This document shows, one piece after another, positions 25,495-34,827 of a DNA stretch of 64,000 nt. The DNA is from Microvirga sp. VF16 (lineage in GTDB: Bacteria; Pseudomonadota; Alphaproteobacteria; Rhizobiales; Beijerinckiaceae). The stretch's first letter is position 1, and each line of letters starts with the position of its first letter. The stretch is taken from NCBI RefSeq assembly GCF_016864375.1, contig NZ_CP069354.1:4546001-4610000 (forward strand). The letters are read 5' to 3'. Both the position numbers and the translations under genes were made by a program. Under the pieces are notes generated by a model that had not been told where the DNA came from, made no database searches, and saw nothing but the letters and a program-made list of their open reading frames with translations.

Positions 25495-26703
25495 TTAAAC
25501 CCGCTCGATGATCGCGGCCGTGCCCATGCCGGCGGCGACGCACAGGGTGATCAGGGCCGTCTGCTTGTTGGTGCGCTCCAGCTCGTCGAGCACGGTGCCG
25601 AGGATCATGGCACCTGTCGCGCCGAGCGGATGGCCCATGGCGATGGCACCGCCATTCACGTTGACCTTCGCCGGGTCGAGATCGAGCGCCTGCATGTAGC
25701 GCAGCACCACCGACGAGAAGGCCTCGTTGATCTCGAAGAGATCGATGTCATCCTTCGTCATGCCGGCCTTGCGCAAGGCAAGCTCCGACACATCGATGGG
25801 GCCGGTGAGCATGAGTGCGAGATCGGAGCCGATGGAGGCAAAGCCCTTGATGCGCGCGCGAGGTGTCAGGCCGGCCTTCGCGCCGCCCTCCTTGTTGCCG
25901 ACGAGCACGGCGGCGGCACCGTCGACGATGCCGGACGAGTTGCCGGCATGGTGCACATGATTGACGAATTCCACATCAGGGTGCGCGGCGGTGGCCACGG
26001 CATCGAAGCCGCCCATCTCGCCCATCTGCACAAAGGCGGCCTTGAGCTGGCCGAGGGACTGCATGTCGGTCTGCGGCCGCATGTGCTCGTCTTTCGCCAG
26101 GATCGTGAGGCCATTCACATCCTTCACCGGCACGACGGATTTGGCAAAGCGCCCATCGTCCCATGCTTTTGCTGCGCGCTTCTGCGACTCGACCGCATAG
26201 GCGTCGACATCGTCGCGTGAGAAGCCGTATTTCGTCGCGATCAGATCCGCCGAGATGCCCTGCGGCAGGAAATAGGTGGGAATGGCGAGACCGGGATCGA
26301 CCGGCCAGGCGCCGCCGGAAGCGCCCATGCCGATGCGGCTCATGGATTCGACACCGCCGCCGATGGCGATGTCCTTCATGCCCGACATCACCTGCGCGGC
26401 CGCGAGATTCACGGCGTCCAAGCCCGAGGCGCAGAAGCGGTTGATCTGCACGCCGGGAACTTCCTTGCCGAAGCCGGCCTTCAGTGCCGCCGCGCGCGCA
26501 ATGTCGCCGCCAGCCTCGCCGATGGGATCGACACAGCCGAGCACCACGTCCTCGACCAGCATCGGATCGAGATCGTTGCGCTTGCGGATCGCATCGAGCG
26601 CCGTCACGGCGAGATCGACCGCCGGCACCTCGTGCAGCGAACCGTCCGGCTTGCCGCGTCCGCGCGGGGTGCGAACGGCATCGTAGATATAGGCTTCAGC
26701 CAT
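25495..26703 (-). CDS. Acetyl-CoA C-acetyltransferase (thiolase)
   Basis: A 402-residue thiolase. The nucleophile Cys is in NRFCASGLDAVN at about residue 90, with AIGGGVESMS after it. The His motif is GGAIAMGHPLGATGA, and the second catalytic Cys is in LCVAAGMGTAA near the C-terminus. NEAFSSVVLRYM carries the NEAF motif. It cleaves 3-ketoacyl-CoA in the last step of beta-oxidation, partnering the FadJ-like protein downstream. A family B repeat separates it from each neighbour. Confidence 0.92.
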   Translation of the reverse strand: MAEAYIYDAVRTPRGRGKPDGSLHEVPAVDLAVTALDAIRKRNDLDPMLVEDVVLGCVDPIGEAGGDIARAAALKAGFGKEVPGVQINRFCASGLDAVNLAAAQVMSGMKDIAIGGGVESMSRIGMGASGGAWPVDPGLAIPTYFLPQGISADLIATKYGFSRDDVDAYAVESQKRAAKAWDDGRFAKSVVPVKDVNGLTILAKDEHMRPQTDMQSLGQLKAAFVQMGEMGGFDAVATAAHPDVEFVNHVHHAGNSSGIVDGAAAVLVGNKEGGAKAGLTPRARIKGFASIGSDLALMLTGPIDVSELALRKAGMTKDDIDLFEINEAFSSVVLRYMQALDLDPAKVNVNGGAIAMGHPLGATGAMILGTVLDELERTNKQTALITLCVAAGMGTAAIIERV

Positions 26704-26722
26704 GGAGGCCTCCCGGTCATGC

Positions 26723-26812
26723 TGTCATCCCGGACGCGAAAGCGATCCGGGATCGTTATCAGAATAGAGTGCTTTACTCGTCGTGCGATCCCGGCCCTTC
26801 GGCCGGGATGCC
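26723..26812. repeat. Palindromic repeat, family B, copy between thiolase and acyl-CoA dehydrogenase genes
   Basis: About 90 bp. TGTCATCCCGGACGCG is at the left, GATCCGGGATCG and GCGATCCCGG pair inside, and GGCCGGGATGCC closes the right end imperfectly. It is more diverged than the copies at 22.9 and 25.4 kb. Confidence 0.7.
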
Positions 26813-26820
26813 GCGTGTTG

Positions 26821-28614
26821 TCAGAATGCTTCCGCCGGCAGTGCCATGGTCGTGTCCGCGCCGGTGGTGATGCGGGCAAGGCGCGTGGCTGTCTCGGGCA
26901 TAAGGCGCTCCATGAAGAAGCGACCGGTCAGGAGCTTGGCGTCCATCCTGTCCGCAACGCCGTTTCCTTCAGCCTTCTTCGCCTGCGCAGCCTTCGCCAT
27001 CTTGGCCCACATGTAGCCCATCACCACGAGGCCGAAGAGATGCATGTAGTCGGTGGCGCCGGCGCCTGCGTTGTCGGGCTTCGCCATCGCGTTCTGCATG
27101 AACCACATGGTCGCCTGCTGCAGGTGGCCGAGGCCCTGCTGCAGCGGCGCGATGTAGACCTTCAGATTCTCGTCGCCTGCGTTTTCCTGGCAGAAGGCGC
27201 CGACCTCGTTGAAGAAGGTCATGACGGCGCGCCCGCCATCCTTGCCGAGCTTGCGGCCGACGAGATCCATGGCCTGGATGCCGTTGGCGCCCTCGTAGAT
27301 CATGGCGATGCGGGCATCGCGCACGAACTGCGACATGCCCGATTCCTCGATATAGCCATGGCCGCCGAACATCTGCTGCGCCTTGACGGCATTGTCGAAG
27401 CCGAGATCGGTGAGCACGCCTTTCACCACCGGCGTCATCAGGCCCATGTAATCATCGGCAACCTGACGCTGCGCCTCGTCGGACGAGCGATGCGCGACGT
27501 CGCTGTTGAGACCCGACCAGACGATGAGCGCACGGCCCGCCTCGTTGACGGCCTTGATGGAGAGCAGCGTGCGGCGCACGTCCGGATGCACGATGATCGG
27601 ATCGGCCGGCTTGTCGGGAAACTTCGCTCCGGTGAGCGCACGGCCCTGCAGGCGATCTTTGGCGTAGGCCACAGCGTTCTGATACGCGACCTCGGATTGC
27701 GACAGACCCTGAACACCGACGGCGAGGCGCGCCTCGTTCATCATCACGAACATGGCGTTGAGCCCGCGATTGGCCTCGCCGATGAGCCAGCCCTTGGCAC
27801 CGTCGTAGTTCATCACGCAGGTGGCGTTGCCGTGAATACCCATCTTGTGCTCGAGCGAGCCGCAGGAGACGCCGTTGCGCTCGCCGAGCGAGCCGTCCTC
27901 CTTCACGAGGAATTTCGGCACCACGAAGAGCGAAATTCCCTTCGTGCCGGCGGGTGCGCCCTCGATGCGGGCAAGCACCAGATGGACGATGTTGTCCACC
28001 ATGTCGTGCTCGCCGGCGGAGATGAAGATCTTGGTGCCGGAGATGGAGTATGACCCGTCGCCGTTCGGCACTGCCTTGGTCTTGAGGAGACCCAGATCCG
28101 TGCCGCAATGAGGCTCGGTGAGGTTCATGGTGCCGGTCCAGGCGCCTTCGATCATCTTCGGCAGATAGGTTTTCTTCTGCTCCTCGGTGCCGTGCACCAG
28201 GAGTGCCGCGATGGCACCTTGTGTCAGGCCCGGATACATGCCGAGCGCGAGATTCGCCGCGGAGATGAATTCCTGCATGACCGTGTTCAGGACCGAAGGC
28301 AACCCCTGGCCGCCGAACTCCTCCGGCGCGGCAAGGCCCATCCAGCCGCCGGCGGCATAAGCCTCGTAGGCTTGCCTGAAGCCCTTCGGCGTCGTTACCG
28401 AGCCGTCCGCGTTGCGGGTGCAGCCCTCCTGGTCGCCTGAAAGGTTCAGCGGTGCGAACACCTCCTCGCAGAGCTTGGCACCCTCGGCGAGGATCGCCTC
28501 CACCGTATCGGGCGTCGCATCGGCAAACCCAGGCAGATTGTTGTGACGCTCAATCGGGAACACGTCGTTCAGGAGGAACATGACGTCTTCGACGGGGGCC
28601 TTGTAGACCGGCAT
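26821..28614 (-). CDS. Acyl-CoA dehydrogenase (with extended C-terminus)
   Basis: A 597-residue flavoprotein of the long acyl-CoA dehydrogenase type (AcdB/DmdC-like). Its middle beta-domain contains TEPHCGTDLGLLKTKA and KIFISAGEHD, and the helical domain has QMFGGHGYIEESGMSQFVRD followed by the catalytic-base segment IYEGANGIQAMDLVGRK. It reduces ETF while making enoyl-CoA in the first step of beta-oxidation. It lies upstream of thiolase and the FadJ-like gene on the same strand. A perfect inverted repeat 64 bp before its start may be an operator. Confidence 0.9.
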   Translation of the reverse strand: MPVYKAPVEDVMFLLNDVFPIERHNNLPGFADATPDTVEAILAEGAKLCEEVFAPLNLSGDQEGCTRNADGSVTTPKGFRQAYEAYAAGGWMGLAAPEEFGGQGLPSVLNTVMQEFISAANLALGMYPGLTQGAIAALLVHGTEEQKKTYLPKMIEGAWTGTMNLTEPHCGTDLGLLKTKAVPNGDGSYSISGTKIFISAGEHDMVDNIVHLVLARIEGAPAGTKGISLFVVPKFLVKEDGSLGERNGVSCGSLEHKMGIHGNATCVMNYDGAKGWLIGEANRGLNAMFVMMNEARLAVGVQGLSQSEVAYQNAVAYAKDRLQGRALTGAKFPDKPADPIIVHPDVRRTLLSIKAVNEAGRALIVWSGLNSDVAHRSSDEAQRQVADDYMGLMTPVVKGVLTDLGFDNAVKAQQMFGGHGYIEESGMSQFVRDARIAMIYEGANGIQAMDLVGRKLGKDGGRAVMTFFNEVGAFCQENAGDENLKVYIAPLQQGLGHLQQATMWFMQNAMAKPDNAGAGATDYMHLFGLVVMGYMWAKMAKAAQAKKAEGNGVADRMDAKLLTGRFFMERLMPETATRLARITTGADTTMALPAEAF

Positions 28615-28677
28615 TCGGACTCTCCCAGATCGGATACCGGCATCAAAACTTCCCCAAGGGAAGAACGCCGGCCAAGT

Positions 28678-28701
28678 AGATAGTTCACATATAAACTATC
28701 T
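28678..28701. promoter_or_regulatory. Perfect inverted repeat, candidate operator of beta-oxidation genes
   Basis: AGATAGTT and AACTATCT flank CACATATA, giving an 8-8-8 palindrome that starts 64 bp before the acyl-CoA dehydrogenase start and follows the MerR gene. Its A/T-rich dyad is similar in size to sites used by MerR or TetR regulators of acyl-CoA genes. Binding by the adjacent MerR protein is inferred. Confidence 0.5.
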
Positions 28702-28902
28702 CGCCGTTTTGGAAAGAGGTAGGGCGGGAAATCTTTGGTGGAACCAAGGGCAGCCGATTTCCGGCCAAGCCGCGCTCATATCCCTCGGAGACTTAACCTT
28801 TGAGGGCCTGCACCAGCAAACGGCAACGCCCACCCGGCAGCAGGCAAATCGCCTGCCAGCGGATGGGCGCTGTGGAATCCGGAGTTTTTGAGGAAACGCC
28901 GC

Positions 28903-29328
28903 TCAGGCAGCGGCCGCGAGGCCGGCACGCCGAGACTGAAGCTCGGCCAGAGCCTCCTCGATCTCGACCTTCTGCTGCTCGAGATGACGGATCTGGTCCT
29001 CGATCTGGTCGAGCGAGAGCTTGAGGTTCATGGCCGCCCCATTGCCCGAGCGCTCCTCGGCCACCATGGCGCGGATCTCGGTCAGTGTGAAACCGAGCTG
29101 CTTACCCTTGAGGATGACGGAGAGACGCTCGCGGTCGCGGACATCGTAGATGCGCGCCGTCCCATCCCGACGCGGGGCGAGAAGGCCCCGGTCCTCATAG
29201 AAGCGTAGGGTGCGGAGGGTCACTCCGAACTCGCGTGCGAGATCGCCTATCGTGTAAAATTTCGCGCCCTCTCCGGTGTCACCGGCATGGGTGGCGCCTG
29301 CAAGCTGATCCATGGACTGCCCCATCAT
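28903..29328 (-). CDS. MerR-family regulator, probably of the beta-oxidation genes
   Basis: About 141 residues from ATG 29328 (MMGQSMDQLAG); the frame is open to 29406 but the extra part has no family likeness. The HTH reads FYTIGDLAREFGVTLRTLRFYEDRGLLAPRR (key FYTIGDLA and TLRFYED), and a long C-terminal coiled coil (LSLDQIEDQIRHLEQQK) follows for dimerisation. There are no metal-binding cysteines, so it is not a metal sensor. LiuR-type MerR proteins regulate acyl-CoA catabolism, and this one lies directly upstream of acyl-CoA dehydrogenase, thiolase and FadJ-like genes. Confidence 0.82.
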   Translation of the reverse strand: MMGQSMDQLAGATHAGDTGEGAKFYTIGDLAREFGVTLRTLRFYEDRGLLAPRRDGTARIYDVRDRERLSVILKGKQLGFTLTEIRAMVAEERSGNGAAMNLKLSLDQIEDQIRHLEQQKVEIEEALAELQSRRAGLAAAA

Positions 29329-29677
29329 TTTCTCTTTTGGGTTCAGCGCCCTGAGCACTTCCCCTTCGGTAACGAAATAATAGAACATAAATTTCTTAAC
29401 TTGCAAGAGTGTTGCATAGGCTCCATGCCCCAGAGACGGAGGAATGTGCCGCTTCGCACATAACTAAGGGGAAGATGCCCAATTTCCGGGCACTGCTTGC
29501 CTCTAAATCCCCTCTGTTTAACGGGTTTTTTACTACGCCGGACAAAAGTTGCGGGTCGGATGAAGGGACTGGGAGCGTCGTGATTCGCCTCTTTCAGGCC
29601 TCACACCCGTCAGGCGGGCATCGGCACGGGGCCGTGTCAGCCTTCATGAGTTCACGCGTATCCCCGCGAGCCCCATC
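29329..29677. other. Intergenic region between divergent MerR and PodJ-like genes
   Basis: A 349-bp region carrying the two divergent promoters. I see no convincing gene, tRNA or repeat. It is AT-richer around 29380-29530 (runs such as AAATAATAGAACATAAATTTC), as expected for promoters, but hexamers were not assigned. Confidence 0.4.
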
Positions 29678-32600
29678 ATGAGACGACACGTCTTCTCGAG
29701 ACCTGACGACCTGGACCTCGACGCCCGCGAGCTGATTACCGCGGCGGCTCGCCGGGCCGGCATGAGCCTTGAGGAATGGGTCGCGACCGTGCTCGACGAG
29801 ATACAGGAGAGACCCACGCCCCCGCGCCGGAAGGCCGGCAGCGACCTCGACAGCCTGATCGCCCGGATGTCGTCCGCGCCCCGTCCGCAACAGAGGCGGG
29901 ATTACGACGCCCTCATGGCCGCCATAGCGGCCGAGAGCGAACGCCAAGCGCAGGACCAGTCCTCCCGCACAGCGGTTGCGCTCGAATCCATGGCGAGCTG
30001 GATCGAGCAGGCCGAAATCCGATTGAACGACGCGGCGCGCGGCTCGGCGGACCAGCAGGACCGGATCGCCGTGGTGCTGTCCCAGGCCCTGTCATCCCTG
30101 AAGGAACGCCTCGACACGGTGGAGCGCCAAGTCGCCTCGGAACGGGCCGCTCCGCCGCGCATCGAATTTCCGATGGAGGAGGCGCTCAAGGCGCTCGCCC
30201 CCGTTTCCGAAACGCTCGTCGGTCTGCGGGCCGACATGTCGCGTCTCGCCACCCATCTGGAACAGCCGGCTCCAGGGCTTGCACCGGCCGTGGAGACGAT
30301 CCGCACCGAGATCGAGGGCCTCCGCTCCGGCATCGAAGGCCTGGCAACCCGAGAGGAGATCGCAGCCCTCGATGCCGCTCTCGGCTCGATCGCCAAGGAT
30401 CTCGAACAGGGACCGACGACCAAGGATCTGCGCACCCTCGCAGGCTCCATCACCGTTCTCTACGAACAGATTCAATCTCTCTCGGGAGAGGTGGGCGAAG
30501 ACCTGTACCGGCGGATTGGCCATGAGATCGATCTCATCAAGCATAAGATCGACGCGGTGGCCAAGACCGGAATCGACCGCTCCGTCGTCGATTTCCTCAG
30601 CAGCCAGATCGTCGACATGCGCCAGGATCTGGCACACCGGGCCGAGCCGCAGCAGATCGCCCGGCTCTCCGACGACATCGAGATCCTCGGCCGCCAGGTC
30701 TCGGAGCTTCGCCTGCATCAGGTGAGCAAGAGCGACTTCACTGCCTTGAAGACCTCCCTCGATGATGTCTGCTCGGCCCTCTACGTCTCCGCCACGGCGC
30801 AGGAGACGAGCAAGATTCCCGAGCAGCTGGAGACCTTAAGCCGACGCATCGAGCTCCTCGCCCGCCGCCCCGAACCGGCCCCGGCCGATCTCACCCCGGT
30901 CAGCGAACAGCTCGCGCTCCTGACCGAGCGTATGGCGAGCCTGTCGGAAAGCCGTTCTGAGGGCGGCGAGGCATTGACCGGCACCATCGAGCGCCTGTCC
31001 TCGCGGATCGAGGCCGTCGCAGAGCGGGAGGCGTCCTCCCATGAGCCCCTGATGCAGCGGTTCGACCGCATCGAGCAGGAGCTGCGCGAACTTGGCCGAC
31101 AGTCCGACACCTCCAGCATGGCGCAGATGCTGCGCTCCATCGACGAGAAACTCGAACGCACGCCGCCTCAACCGGCAGGCTTCGATGCGCTCGAACGGCA
31201 GGTCATGGCCCTGACCAAGCATTTCGAGCAGATGCCCGGAGAAGCTCTGCATACGGCTCTCACCGAGGCGACCGGGCATCTCAAGAACCTTCGGGATGAG
31301 GCCGTCGGCATTGCCGAACACGCCGCCCGGACCGCGCTGAACGATATCCGTCCCTCCCTGCCGGGTTCGGGAGATCTCGACGCTCTCAAGCATGGCGTTG
31401 TCGAACTGAAGGCAATGCATAGCCGGTCCGACAAGAAAACGCAGGAAACCCTGCGGGCCGTTCATGATGCTCTGGAGTCGCTCACCGTCCGTCTGCCGAA
31501 GGAAAGCACGTCGTCCATCACCGGGACGAGCAACGCTGTTCCGCCGCTGCCGGCCGATCCGTTGCCCCCGGCGGACCGTCTCGAAGCGGCTGTGCGCAGA
31601 CTTCATGCCGCCACCCTGTCGCAGATCGAAGAGGTCGCGCCCCTTGCTTCAGACACGGCCTCTCACGAAGCACCGAAGGTTCCGGTCGTTGAAACGACTC
31701 CGGAATCCGGCCTCGGCACCATGCGTGCCAGCTTCATCGCCGCAGCCAGAAGGGCGGCACAGAGTGCGGCACTGGACCCGGTGCCATCGGCATCCCCGAC
31801 GCCTCTGATGGAGGCGGAATCTGCGGACGAAGCCGAGCTGCTGGAGGCTGAAGAGCCCATATCTCCCGCCTCGTCCCTGTTCGAGCGCCTGCGCCGGAGC
31901 CTCGACAGCCGGCGCCGCCCTCTCCTCCTCGGGCTCGCATTCCTGATCCTGACCGCCGGCACCTACCAGATCCTGTCCATCGCGCGGAACCCGCATGATC
32001 TGCCTCCGGCGCCGGCCAGCGCGCGACAGGAACCGGCGAAACCCGCGGAGGCGAAGCCCGGCGAAGAAGCCGGCAGCGGTTCTCTGACCGACGAGAAGAA
32101 CATCTTCCAATCGTCCACCTTCGCTACCGGATCCATCGCGGCCGATCCGCTGGCGACCGGGCAATTTCTCGTCGATCCCGCGACCATCGACGGCATTCCG
32201 ACGGATACCCCGGCATCGCTGCAGCACGCGGCTCTCTCCGGCGACGCGATGGTGCTCTACGAGATCGCATCCCGAGCCGCCGAGGGACACGGCATGACAA
32301 AGGACGTGAGCGCCGCAGCACGTCTGTTCGAGCGCGCCTCCCAGGCCGGTCTCCCTCCGGCCCAGGAACGGCTCGCCATGATGCGCGAAAAGGGAGACGG
32401 CGTTCCGCTCGATCTCAAGCAGGCCACGTTCTGGTACGAGCGTGCGGCTCTGGGCGGCAACATTCGCGCCATGCACAACCTCGCCACCCTCCTCGCCTCC
32501 GGCAAGAGCGGGAAGCCGGATTACGCCGCGGCCATGCGCTGGTTCGGCGAGGCCGCCGAAGCCGGCTTCCGCGACAGCCAGTTCAACATGGGCATCCTTC

Positions 32601-32860
32601 TCGCCCGTGGCATCGGAGCGAAGCCCGACCGGGCCAAGGCCTTCCAGTGGTTCTCCCTCGCGGCGACCCAGGGAGACGCGGAGGCTGCCCAGAAGCGCGA
32701 CGACCTGGCCGGACGACTGGGCCCGGCCGAGCTGAAGGCCGCCAAGGCCGCCCTCGAACTCTGGCGCCCGAGGGCTGTCGACCCCATTGCCAACAAGCCG
32801 CCGATGACCGCTCAAGGCCGGACAGCCGCTCTGGATCGAACATCGGGCGACCGGAGTTGA
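29678..32860 (+). CDS. PodJ-like polarity/localisation protein with Sel1 repeats
   Basis: A 1060-residue single-pass protein. The N-terminus has DLDARELITAAARRAGMSLEEW, seen in alphaproteobacterial PodJ-like proteins. Residues about 60-730 are low-complexity, coiled-coil rich. One transmembrane segment (LLLGLAFLILTAGTYQIL) is at about 747-766. Beyond it, at about 857-1018, are four Sel1-type repeats (for example AARLFERASQAGLPPAQERLA and AMRWFGEAAEAGFRDSQFNMG), placed in the periplasm. Caulobacter PodJ organises a new cell pole with the same layout plus a peptidoglycan-binding end, which I do not see here. Likely role: polar scaffold. Confidence 0.75.
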   Translation: MRRHVFSRPDDLDLDARELITAAARRAGMSLEEWVATVLDEIQERPTPPRRKAGSDLDSLIARMSSAPRPQQRRDYDALMAAIAAESERQAQDQSSRTAVALESMASWIEQAEIRLNDAARGSADQQDRIAVVLSQALSSLKERLDTVERQVASERAAPPRIEFPMEEALKALAPVSETLVGLRADMSRLATHLEQPAPGLAPAVETIRTEIEGLRSGIEGLATREEIAALDAALGSIAKDLEQGPTTKDLRTLAGSITVLYEQIQSLSGEVGEDLYRRIGHEIDLIKHKIDAVAKTGIDRSVVDFLSSQIVDMRQDLAHRAEPQQIARLSDDIEILGRQVSELRLHQVSKSDFTALKTSLDDVCSALYVSATAQETSKIPEQLETLSRRIELLARRPEPAPADLTPVSEQLALLTERMASLSESRSEGGEALTGTIERLSSRIEAVAEREASSHEPLMQRFDRIEQELRELGRQSDTSSMAQMLRSIDEKLERTPPQPAGFDALERQVMALTKHFEQMPGEALHTALTEATGHLKNLRDEAVGIAEHAARTALNDIRPSLPGSGDLDALKHGVVELKAMHSRSDKKTQETLRAVHDALESLTVRLPKESTSSITGTSNAVPPLPADPLPPADRLEAAVRRLHAATLSQIEEVAPLASDTASHEAPKVPVVETTPESGLGTMRASFIAAARRAAQSAALDPVPSASPTPLMEAESADEAELLEAEEPISPASSLFERLRRSLDSRRRPLLLGLAFLILTAGTYQILSIARNPHDLPPAPASARQEPAKPAEAKPGEEAGSGSLTDEKNIFQSSTFATGSIAADPLATGQFLVDPATIDGIPTDTPASLQHAALSGDAMVLYEIASRAAEGHGMTKDVSAAARLFERASQAGLPPAQERLAMMREKGDGVPLDLKQATFWYERAALGGNIRAMHNLATLLASGKSGKPDYAAAMRWFGEAAEAGFRDSQFNMGILLARGIGAKPDRAKAFQWFSLAATQGDAEAAQKRDDLAGRLGPAELKAAKAALELWRPRAVDPIANKPPMTAQGRTAALDRTSGDRS

Positions 32861-32963
32861 AATCTCGCAGGCATTGTCATCTTCCGTTCAGAACATGACC
32901 GTTACACCGCCTGCATGATGCTGTAACAACAACGTGGCTGCACCGGCCATTGGGGGAACCGGG

Positions 32964-33893
32964 TTGCAAATCTATTTGCCGATCGCTGAGATGCCTGTGA
33001 GCGTTCTTCTCATTCTGGGGATGGGTGCGGCGGTAGGCTTCATATCCGGACTGTTCGGCATCGGCGGCGGCTTTCTCATGACCCCGCTCCTGATCTTCCT
33101 CGGCATTCCCCCGGCCGTCGCGGTGGCGACTCAGTCGGCCCAGATCGTCGCCTCCTCCACCACCAGCGTCCTCGGGGCGCTTCGCCGCAACGCCCTCGAC
33201 CATAAGCTCGGCGCCATCTTGGTGGCCGGAGGTTTTGTCGGCTCGGCGCTCGGCGTCTGGTTCTTCGCGGCCGCGCGACGGGCCGGCCAGCTCGATCTCG
33301 TCATCGTCATCTCCTACGTGACGCTCTTCACCATCGTGGGCAGCCTGATGCTGAAGGAGAGCATCCGGGAATTCTGGAGCCGGCGGAAGGGCGGCGCAGT
33401 GCGCCTGCGGCGGCGGGCCGGCGAGCACGCGCCCTATCTCGGCTGGCCTCTGCGCATGCGCTTCTACCGCTCCAAGCTCTATGTCAGCATCATCCCGATC
33501 GTCGGGCTGTCGCTGTTCATCGGCTTTGCCGGCGCGCTGCTCGGCATCGGCGGCGGCTTCATCGTGGTGCCGACTTTGCTCTACATCTTCCGGGTGCCGA
33601 CCAACGTGGTCGTGGGCACCTCGCAGTTCCAGATCGTCTGCACCACCCTCGTGGCCCTCATTCTGCATGCGGTGACGAACCAGGCGGTCGATATGGTGCT
33701 GGCGATCCTGCTCATCGTCGGCGGTGTGTTCGGCGCTCAGTTCGGCGCGCGGATGGGGCGCCACCTGCGGGCCGAGCTGTTCCGTTTCCTGCTCGCGATC
33801 CTGCTGCTGGCGGTGGGCCTGCGCTTTGGGCTCGAACTCGTGCTGGAGCCGAAGGAACCCTTCTCCATCACGACGCAGGAGACGCGCACGTGA
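32964..33893 (+). CDS. TauE/SafE-family sulfite/anion exporter
   Basis: A 309-residue membrane protein. The start is set at TTG 32964 (reading MQIYLPIAEMPV), because GGGGGA lies seven bases upstream and relatives begin with this segment; a GTG at 32934 is the alternative. Two homologous halves each carry a Gly-rich motif: GFISGLFGIGGGFLMTPLL and GFAGALLGIGGGFIVVPTLL. About eight helices are expected. The family moves sulfite, sulfoacetate or related anions. Its GTGA-overlapped neighbour TIGR02186 is a constant partner of this subgroup. Confidence 0.85.
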   Translation: MQIYLPIAEMPVSVLLILGMGAAVGFISGLFGIGGGFLMTPLLIFLGIPPAVAVATQSAQIVASSTTSVLGALRRNALDHKLGAILVAGGFVGSALGVWFFAAARRAGQLDLVIVISYVTLFTIVGSLMLKESIREFWSRRKGGAVRLRRRAGEHAPYLGWPLRMRFYRSKLYVSIIPIVGLSLFIGFAGALLGIGGGFIVVPTLLYIFRVPTNVVVGTSQFQIVCTTLVALILHAVTNQAVDMVLAILLIVGGVFGAQFGARMGRHLRAELFRFLLAILLLAVGLRFGLELVLEPKEPFSITTQETRT

Positions 33894-34651
33894 GGATCAT
33901 CAGTGCCCTCCTGATCCTTCTCGGCATGATGGTGTCCGCGCGCGCGGAAACCCTGATCACCTCACTGTCGAACCACCGGGTCCTGATCAATTCGAACTAT
34001 ACCGGCACGCAGATCGCCGTGTTCGGCGCCATCGAGCGGGATGCGCAGACGATCGCCCGCGCCACGGGCTACGACATTGTCGTCACCGTTCGCGGCCCGC
34101 GCCAGTTTCTGACCGTGCGCGAGAGGGAGCGCCTCGGTCCGGTCTGGATCAATCAGTCTCAGCAGAAGTTTCCGGCGGCACCGGCCTATCTGAACGTTCT
34201 CAGCTCCCGGCCCATCGATGAGATCACGAGCGACCAGCTGCGCCGGCGCCAGAAGATCGGCCTGAACGCCATCATCAATTCTGCCGATTTCACGAGCCAT
34301 CGCGACGGCGCGGACCAGCCTTTCCGGGATGCGCTTTATCGGCTCAAAGCCGAGGAAGGCCTCTACCTCCAGGACGAGCGCGGGGTGACCTTCCTGACGC
34401 CCGAGATCTTTCGCGCGAGCGTTGCCTTGCCGGCCACCGCCCCGCCAGGCAATTACGATGTGGATGTCACGCTCTTTGCCGACACCGTGATCCTGGCCCG
34501 CACGCAAACTCATTTCGAATTGGTCAAGACCGGCTTCGAGGAGCAGATCGGCGTCATCGCCCGCGACTGGTCCCTGGCTTACGGCCTCGCAACGGCCGTG
34601 ATCGCCCTCTTCTCCGGATGGCTCGCCAACACGATCTTCCGGCGGGATTAG
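33890..34651 (+). CDS. TIGR02186-family membrane-anchored periplasmic protein
   Basis: A 253-residue protein with a GTG start overlapping the TauE stop. An N-terminal signal-like helix (ISALLILLGMMVSARA) precedes a domain with VLINSNYTGTQIAVFGAIE and VVTVRGP, and a C-terminal membrane helix (YGLATAVIALFSGWLANTIF) ends it. It matches the conserved alphaproteobacterial family TIGR02186 as I know it. It is probably an accessory subunit of the upstream exporter; the function is not established. Confidence 0.75.
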   Translation: MRIISALLILLGMMVSARAETLITSLSNHRVLINSNYTGTQIAVFGAIERDAQTIARATGYDIVVTVRGPRQFLTVRERERLGPVWINQSQQKFPAAPAYLNVLSSRPIDEITSDQLRRRQKIGLNAIINSADFTSHRDGADQPFRDALYRLKAEEGLYLQDERGVTFLTPEIFRASVALPATAPPGNYDVDVTLFADTVILARTQTHFELVKTGFEEQIGVIARDWSLAYGLATAVIALFSGWLANTIFRRD

Positions 34652-34671
34652 GCGAGACGCGCTTTCAGTCG

Positions 34672-34812
34672 ACTGTCATTCCGGGGCCGCGCAGCGGAGC
34701 CCGGAATCCATAAACACGAGGTCTCAGGGAAGGGTGAGCAGAGTCAGATCTAATTCTGCAAACTCAGCAGTTATGGATTCCGGGCTCGCCTTTGGCGCCC
34801 CGGAATGACAGT
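34672..34812. repeat. Interspersed palindromic repeat, family A, copy 2
   Basis: A 141-bp copy of the 20171-20319 element: ACTGTCATTCCGGGG left, CCCCGGAATGACAGT right, with GGAATCCATAAACAC and TTATGGATTCC inside. The outer 35-45 bp at each side are nearly identical between copies, while the centre has drifted. It fills the gap between two convergent genes. Confidence 0.85.
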
Positions 34813-34827
34813 GGCAGGGTCTGAGCC

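Noticed and set aside
26632..28053. 473-codon plus-strand open frame opposite the acyl-CoA dehydrogenase
   Set aside because: Antisense to a well-conserved enzyme; composition is typical of a shadow frame.
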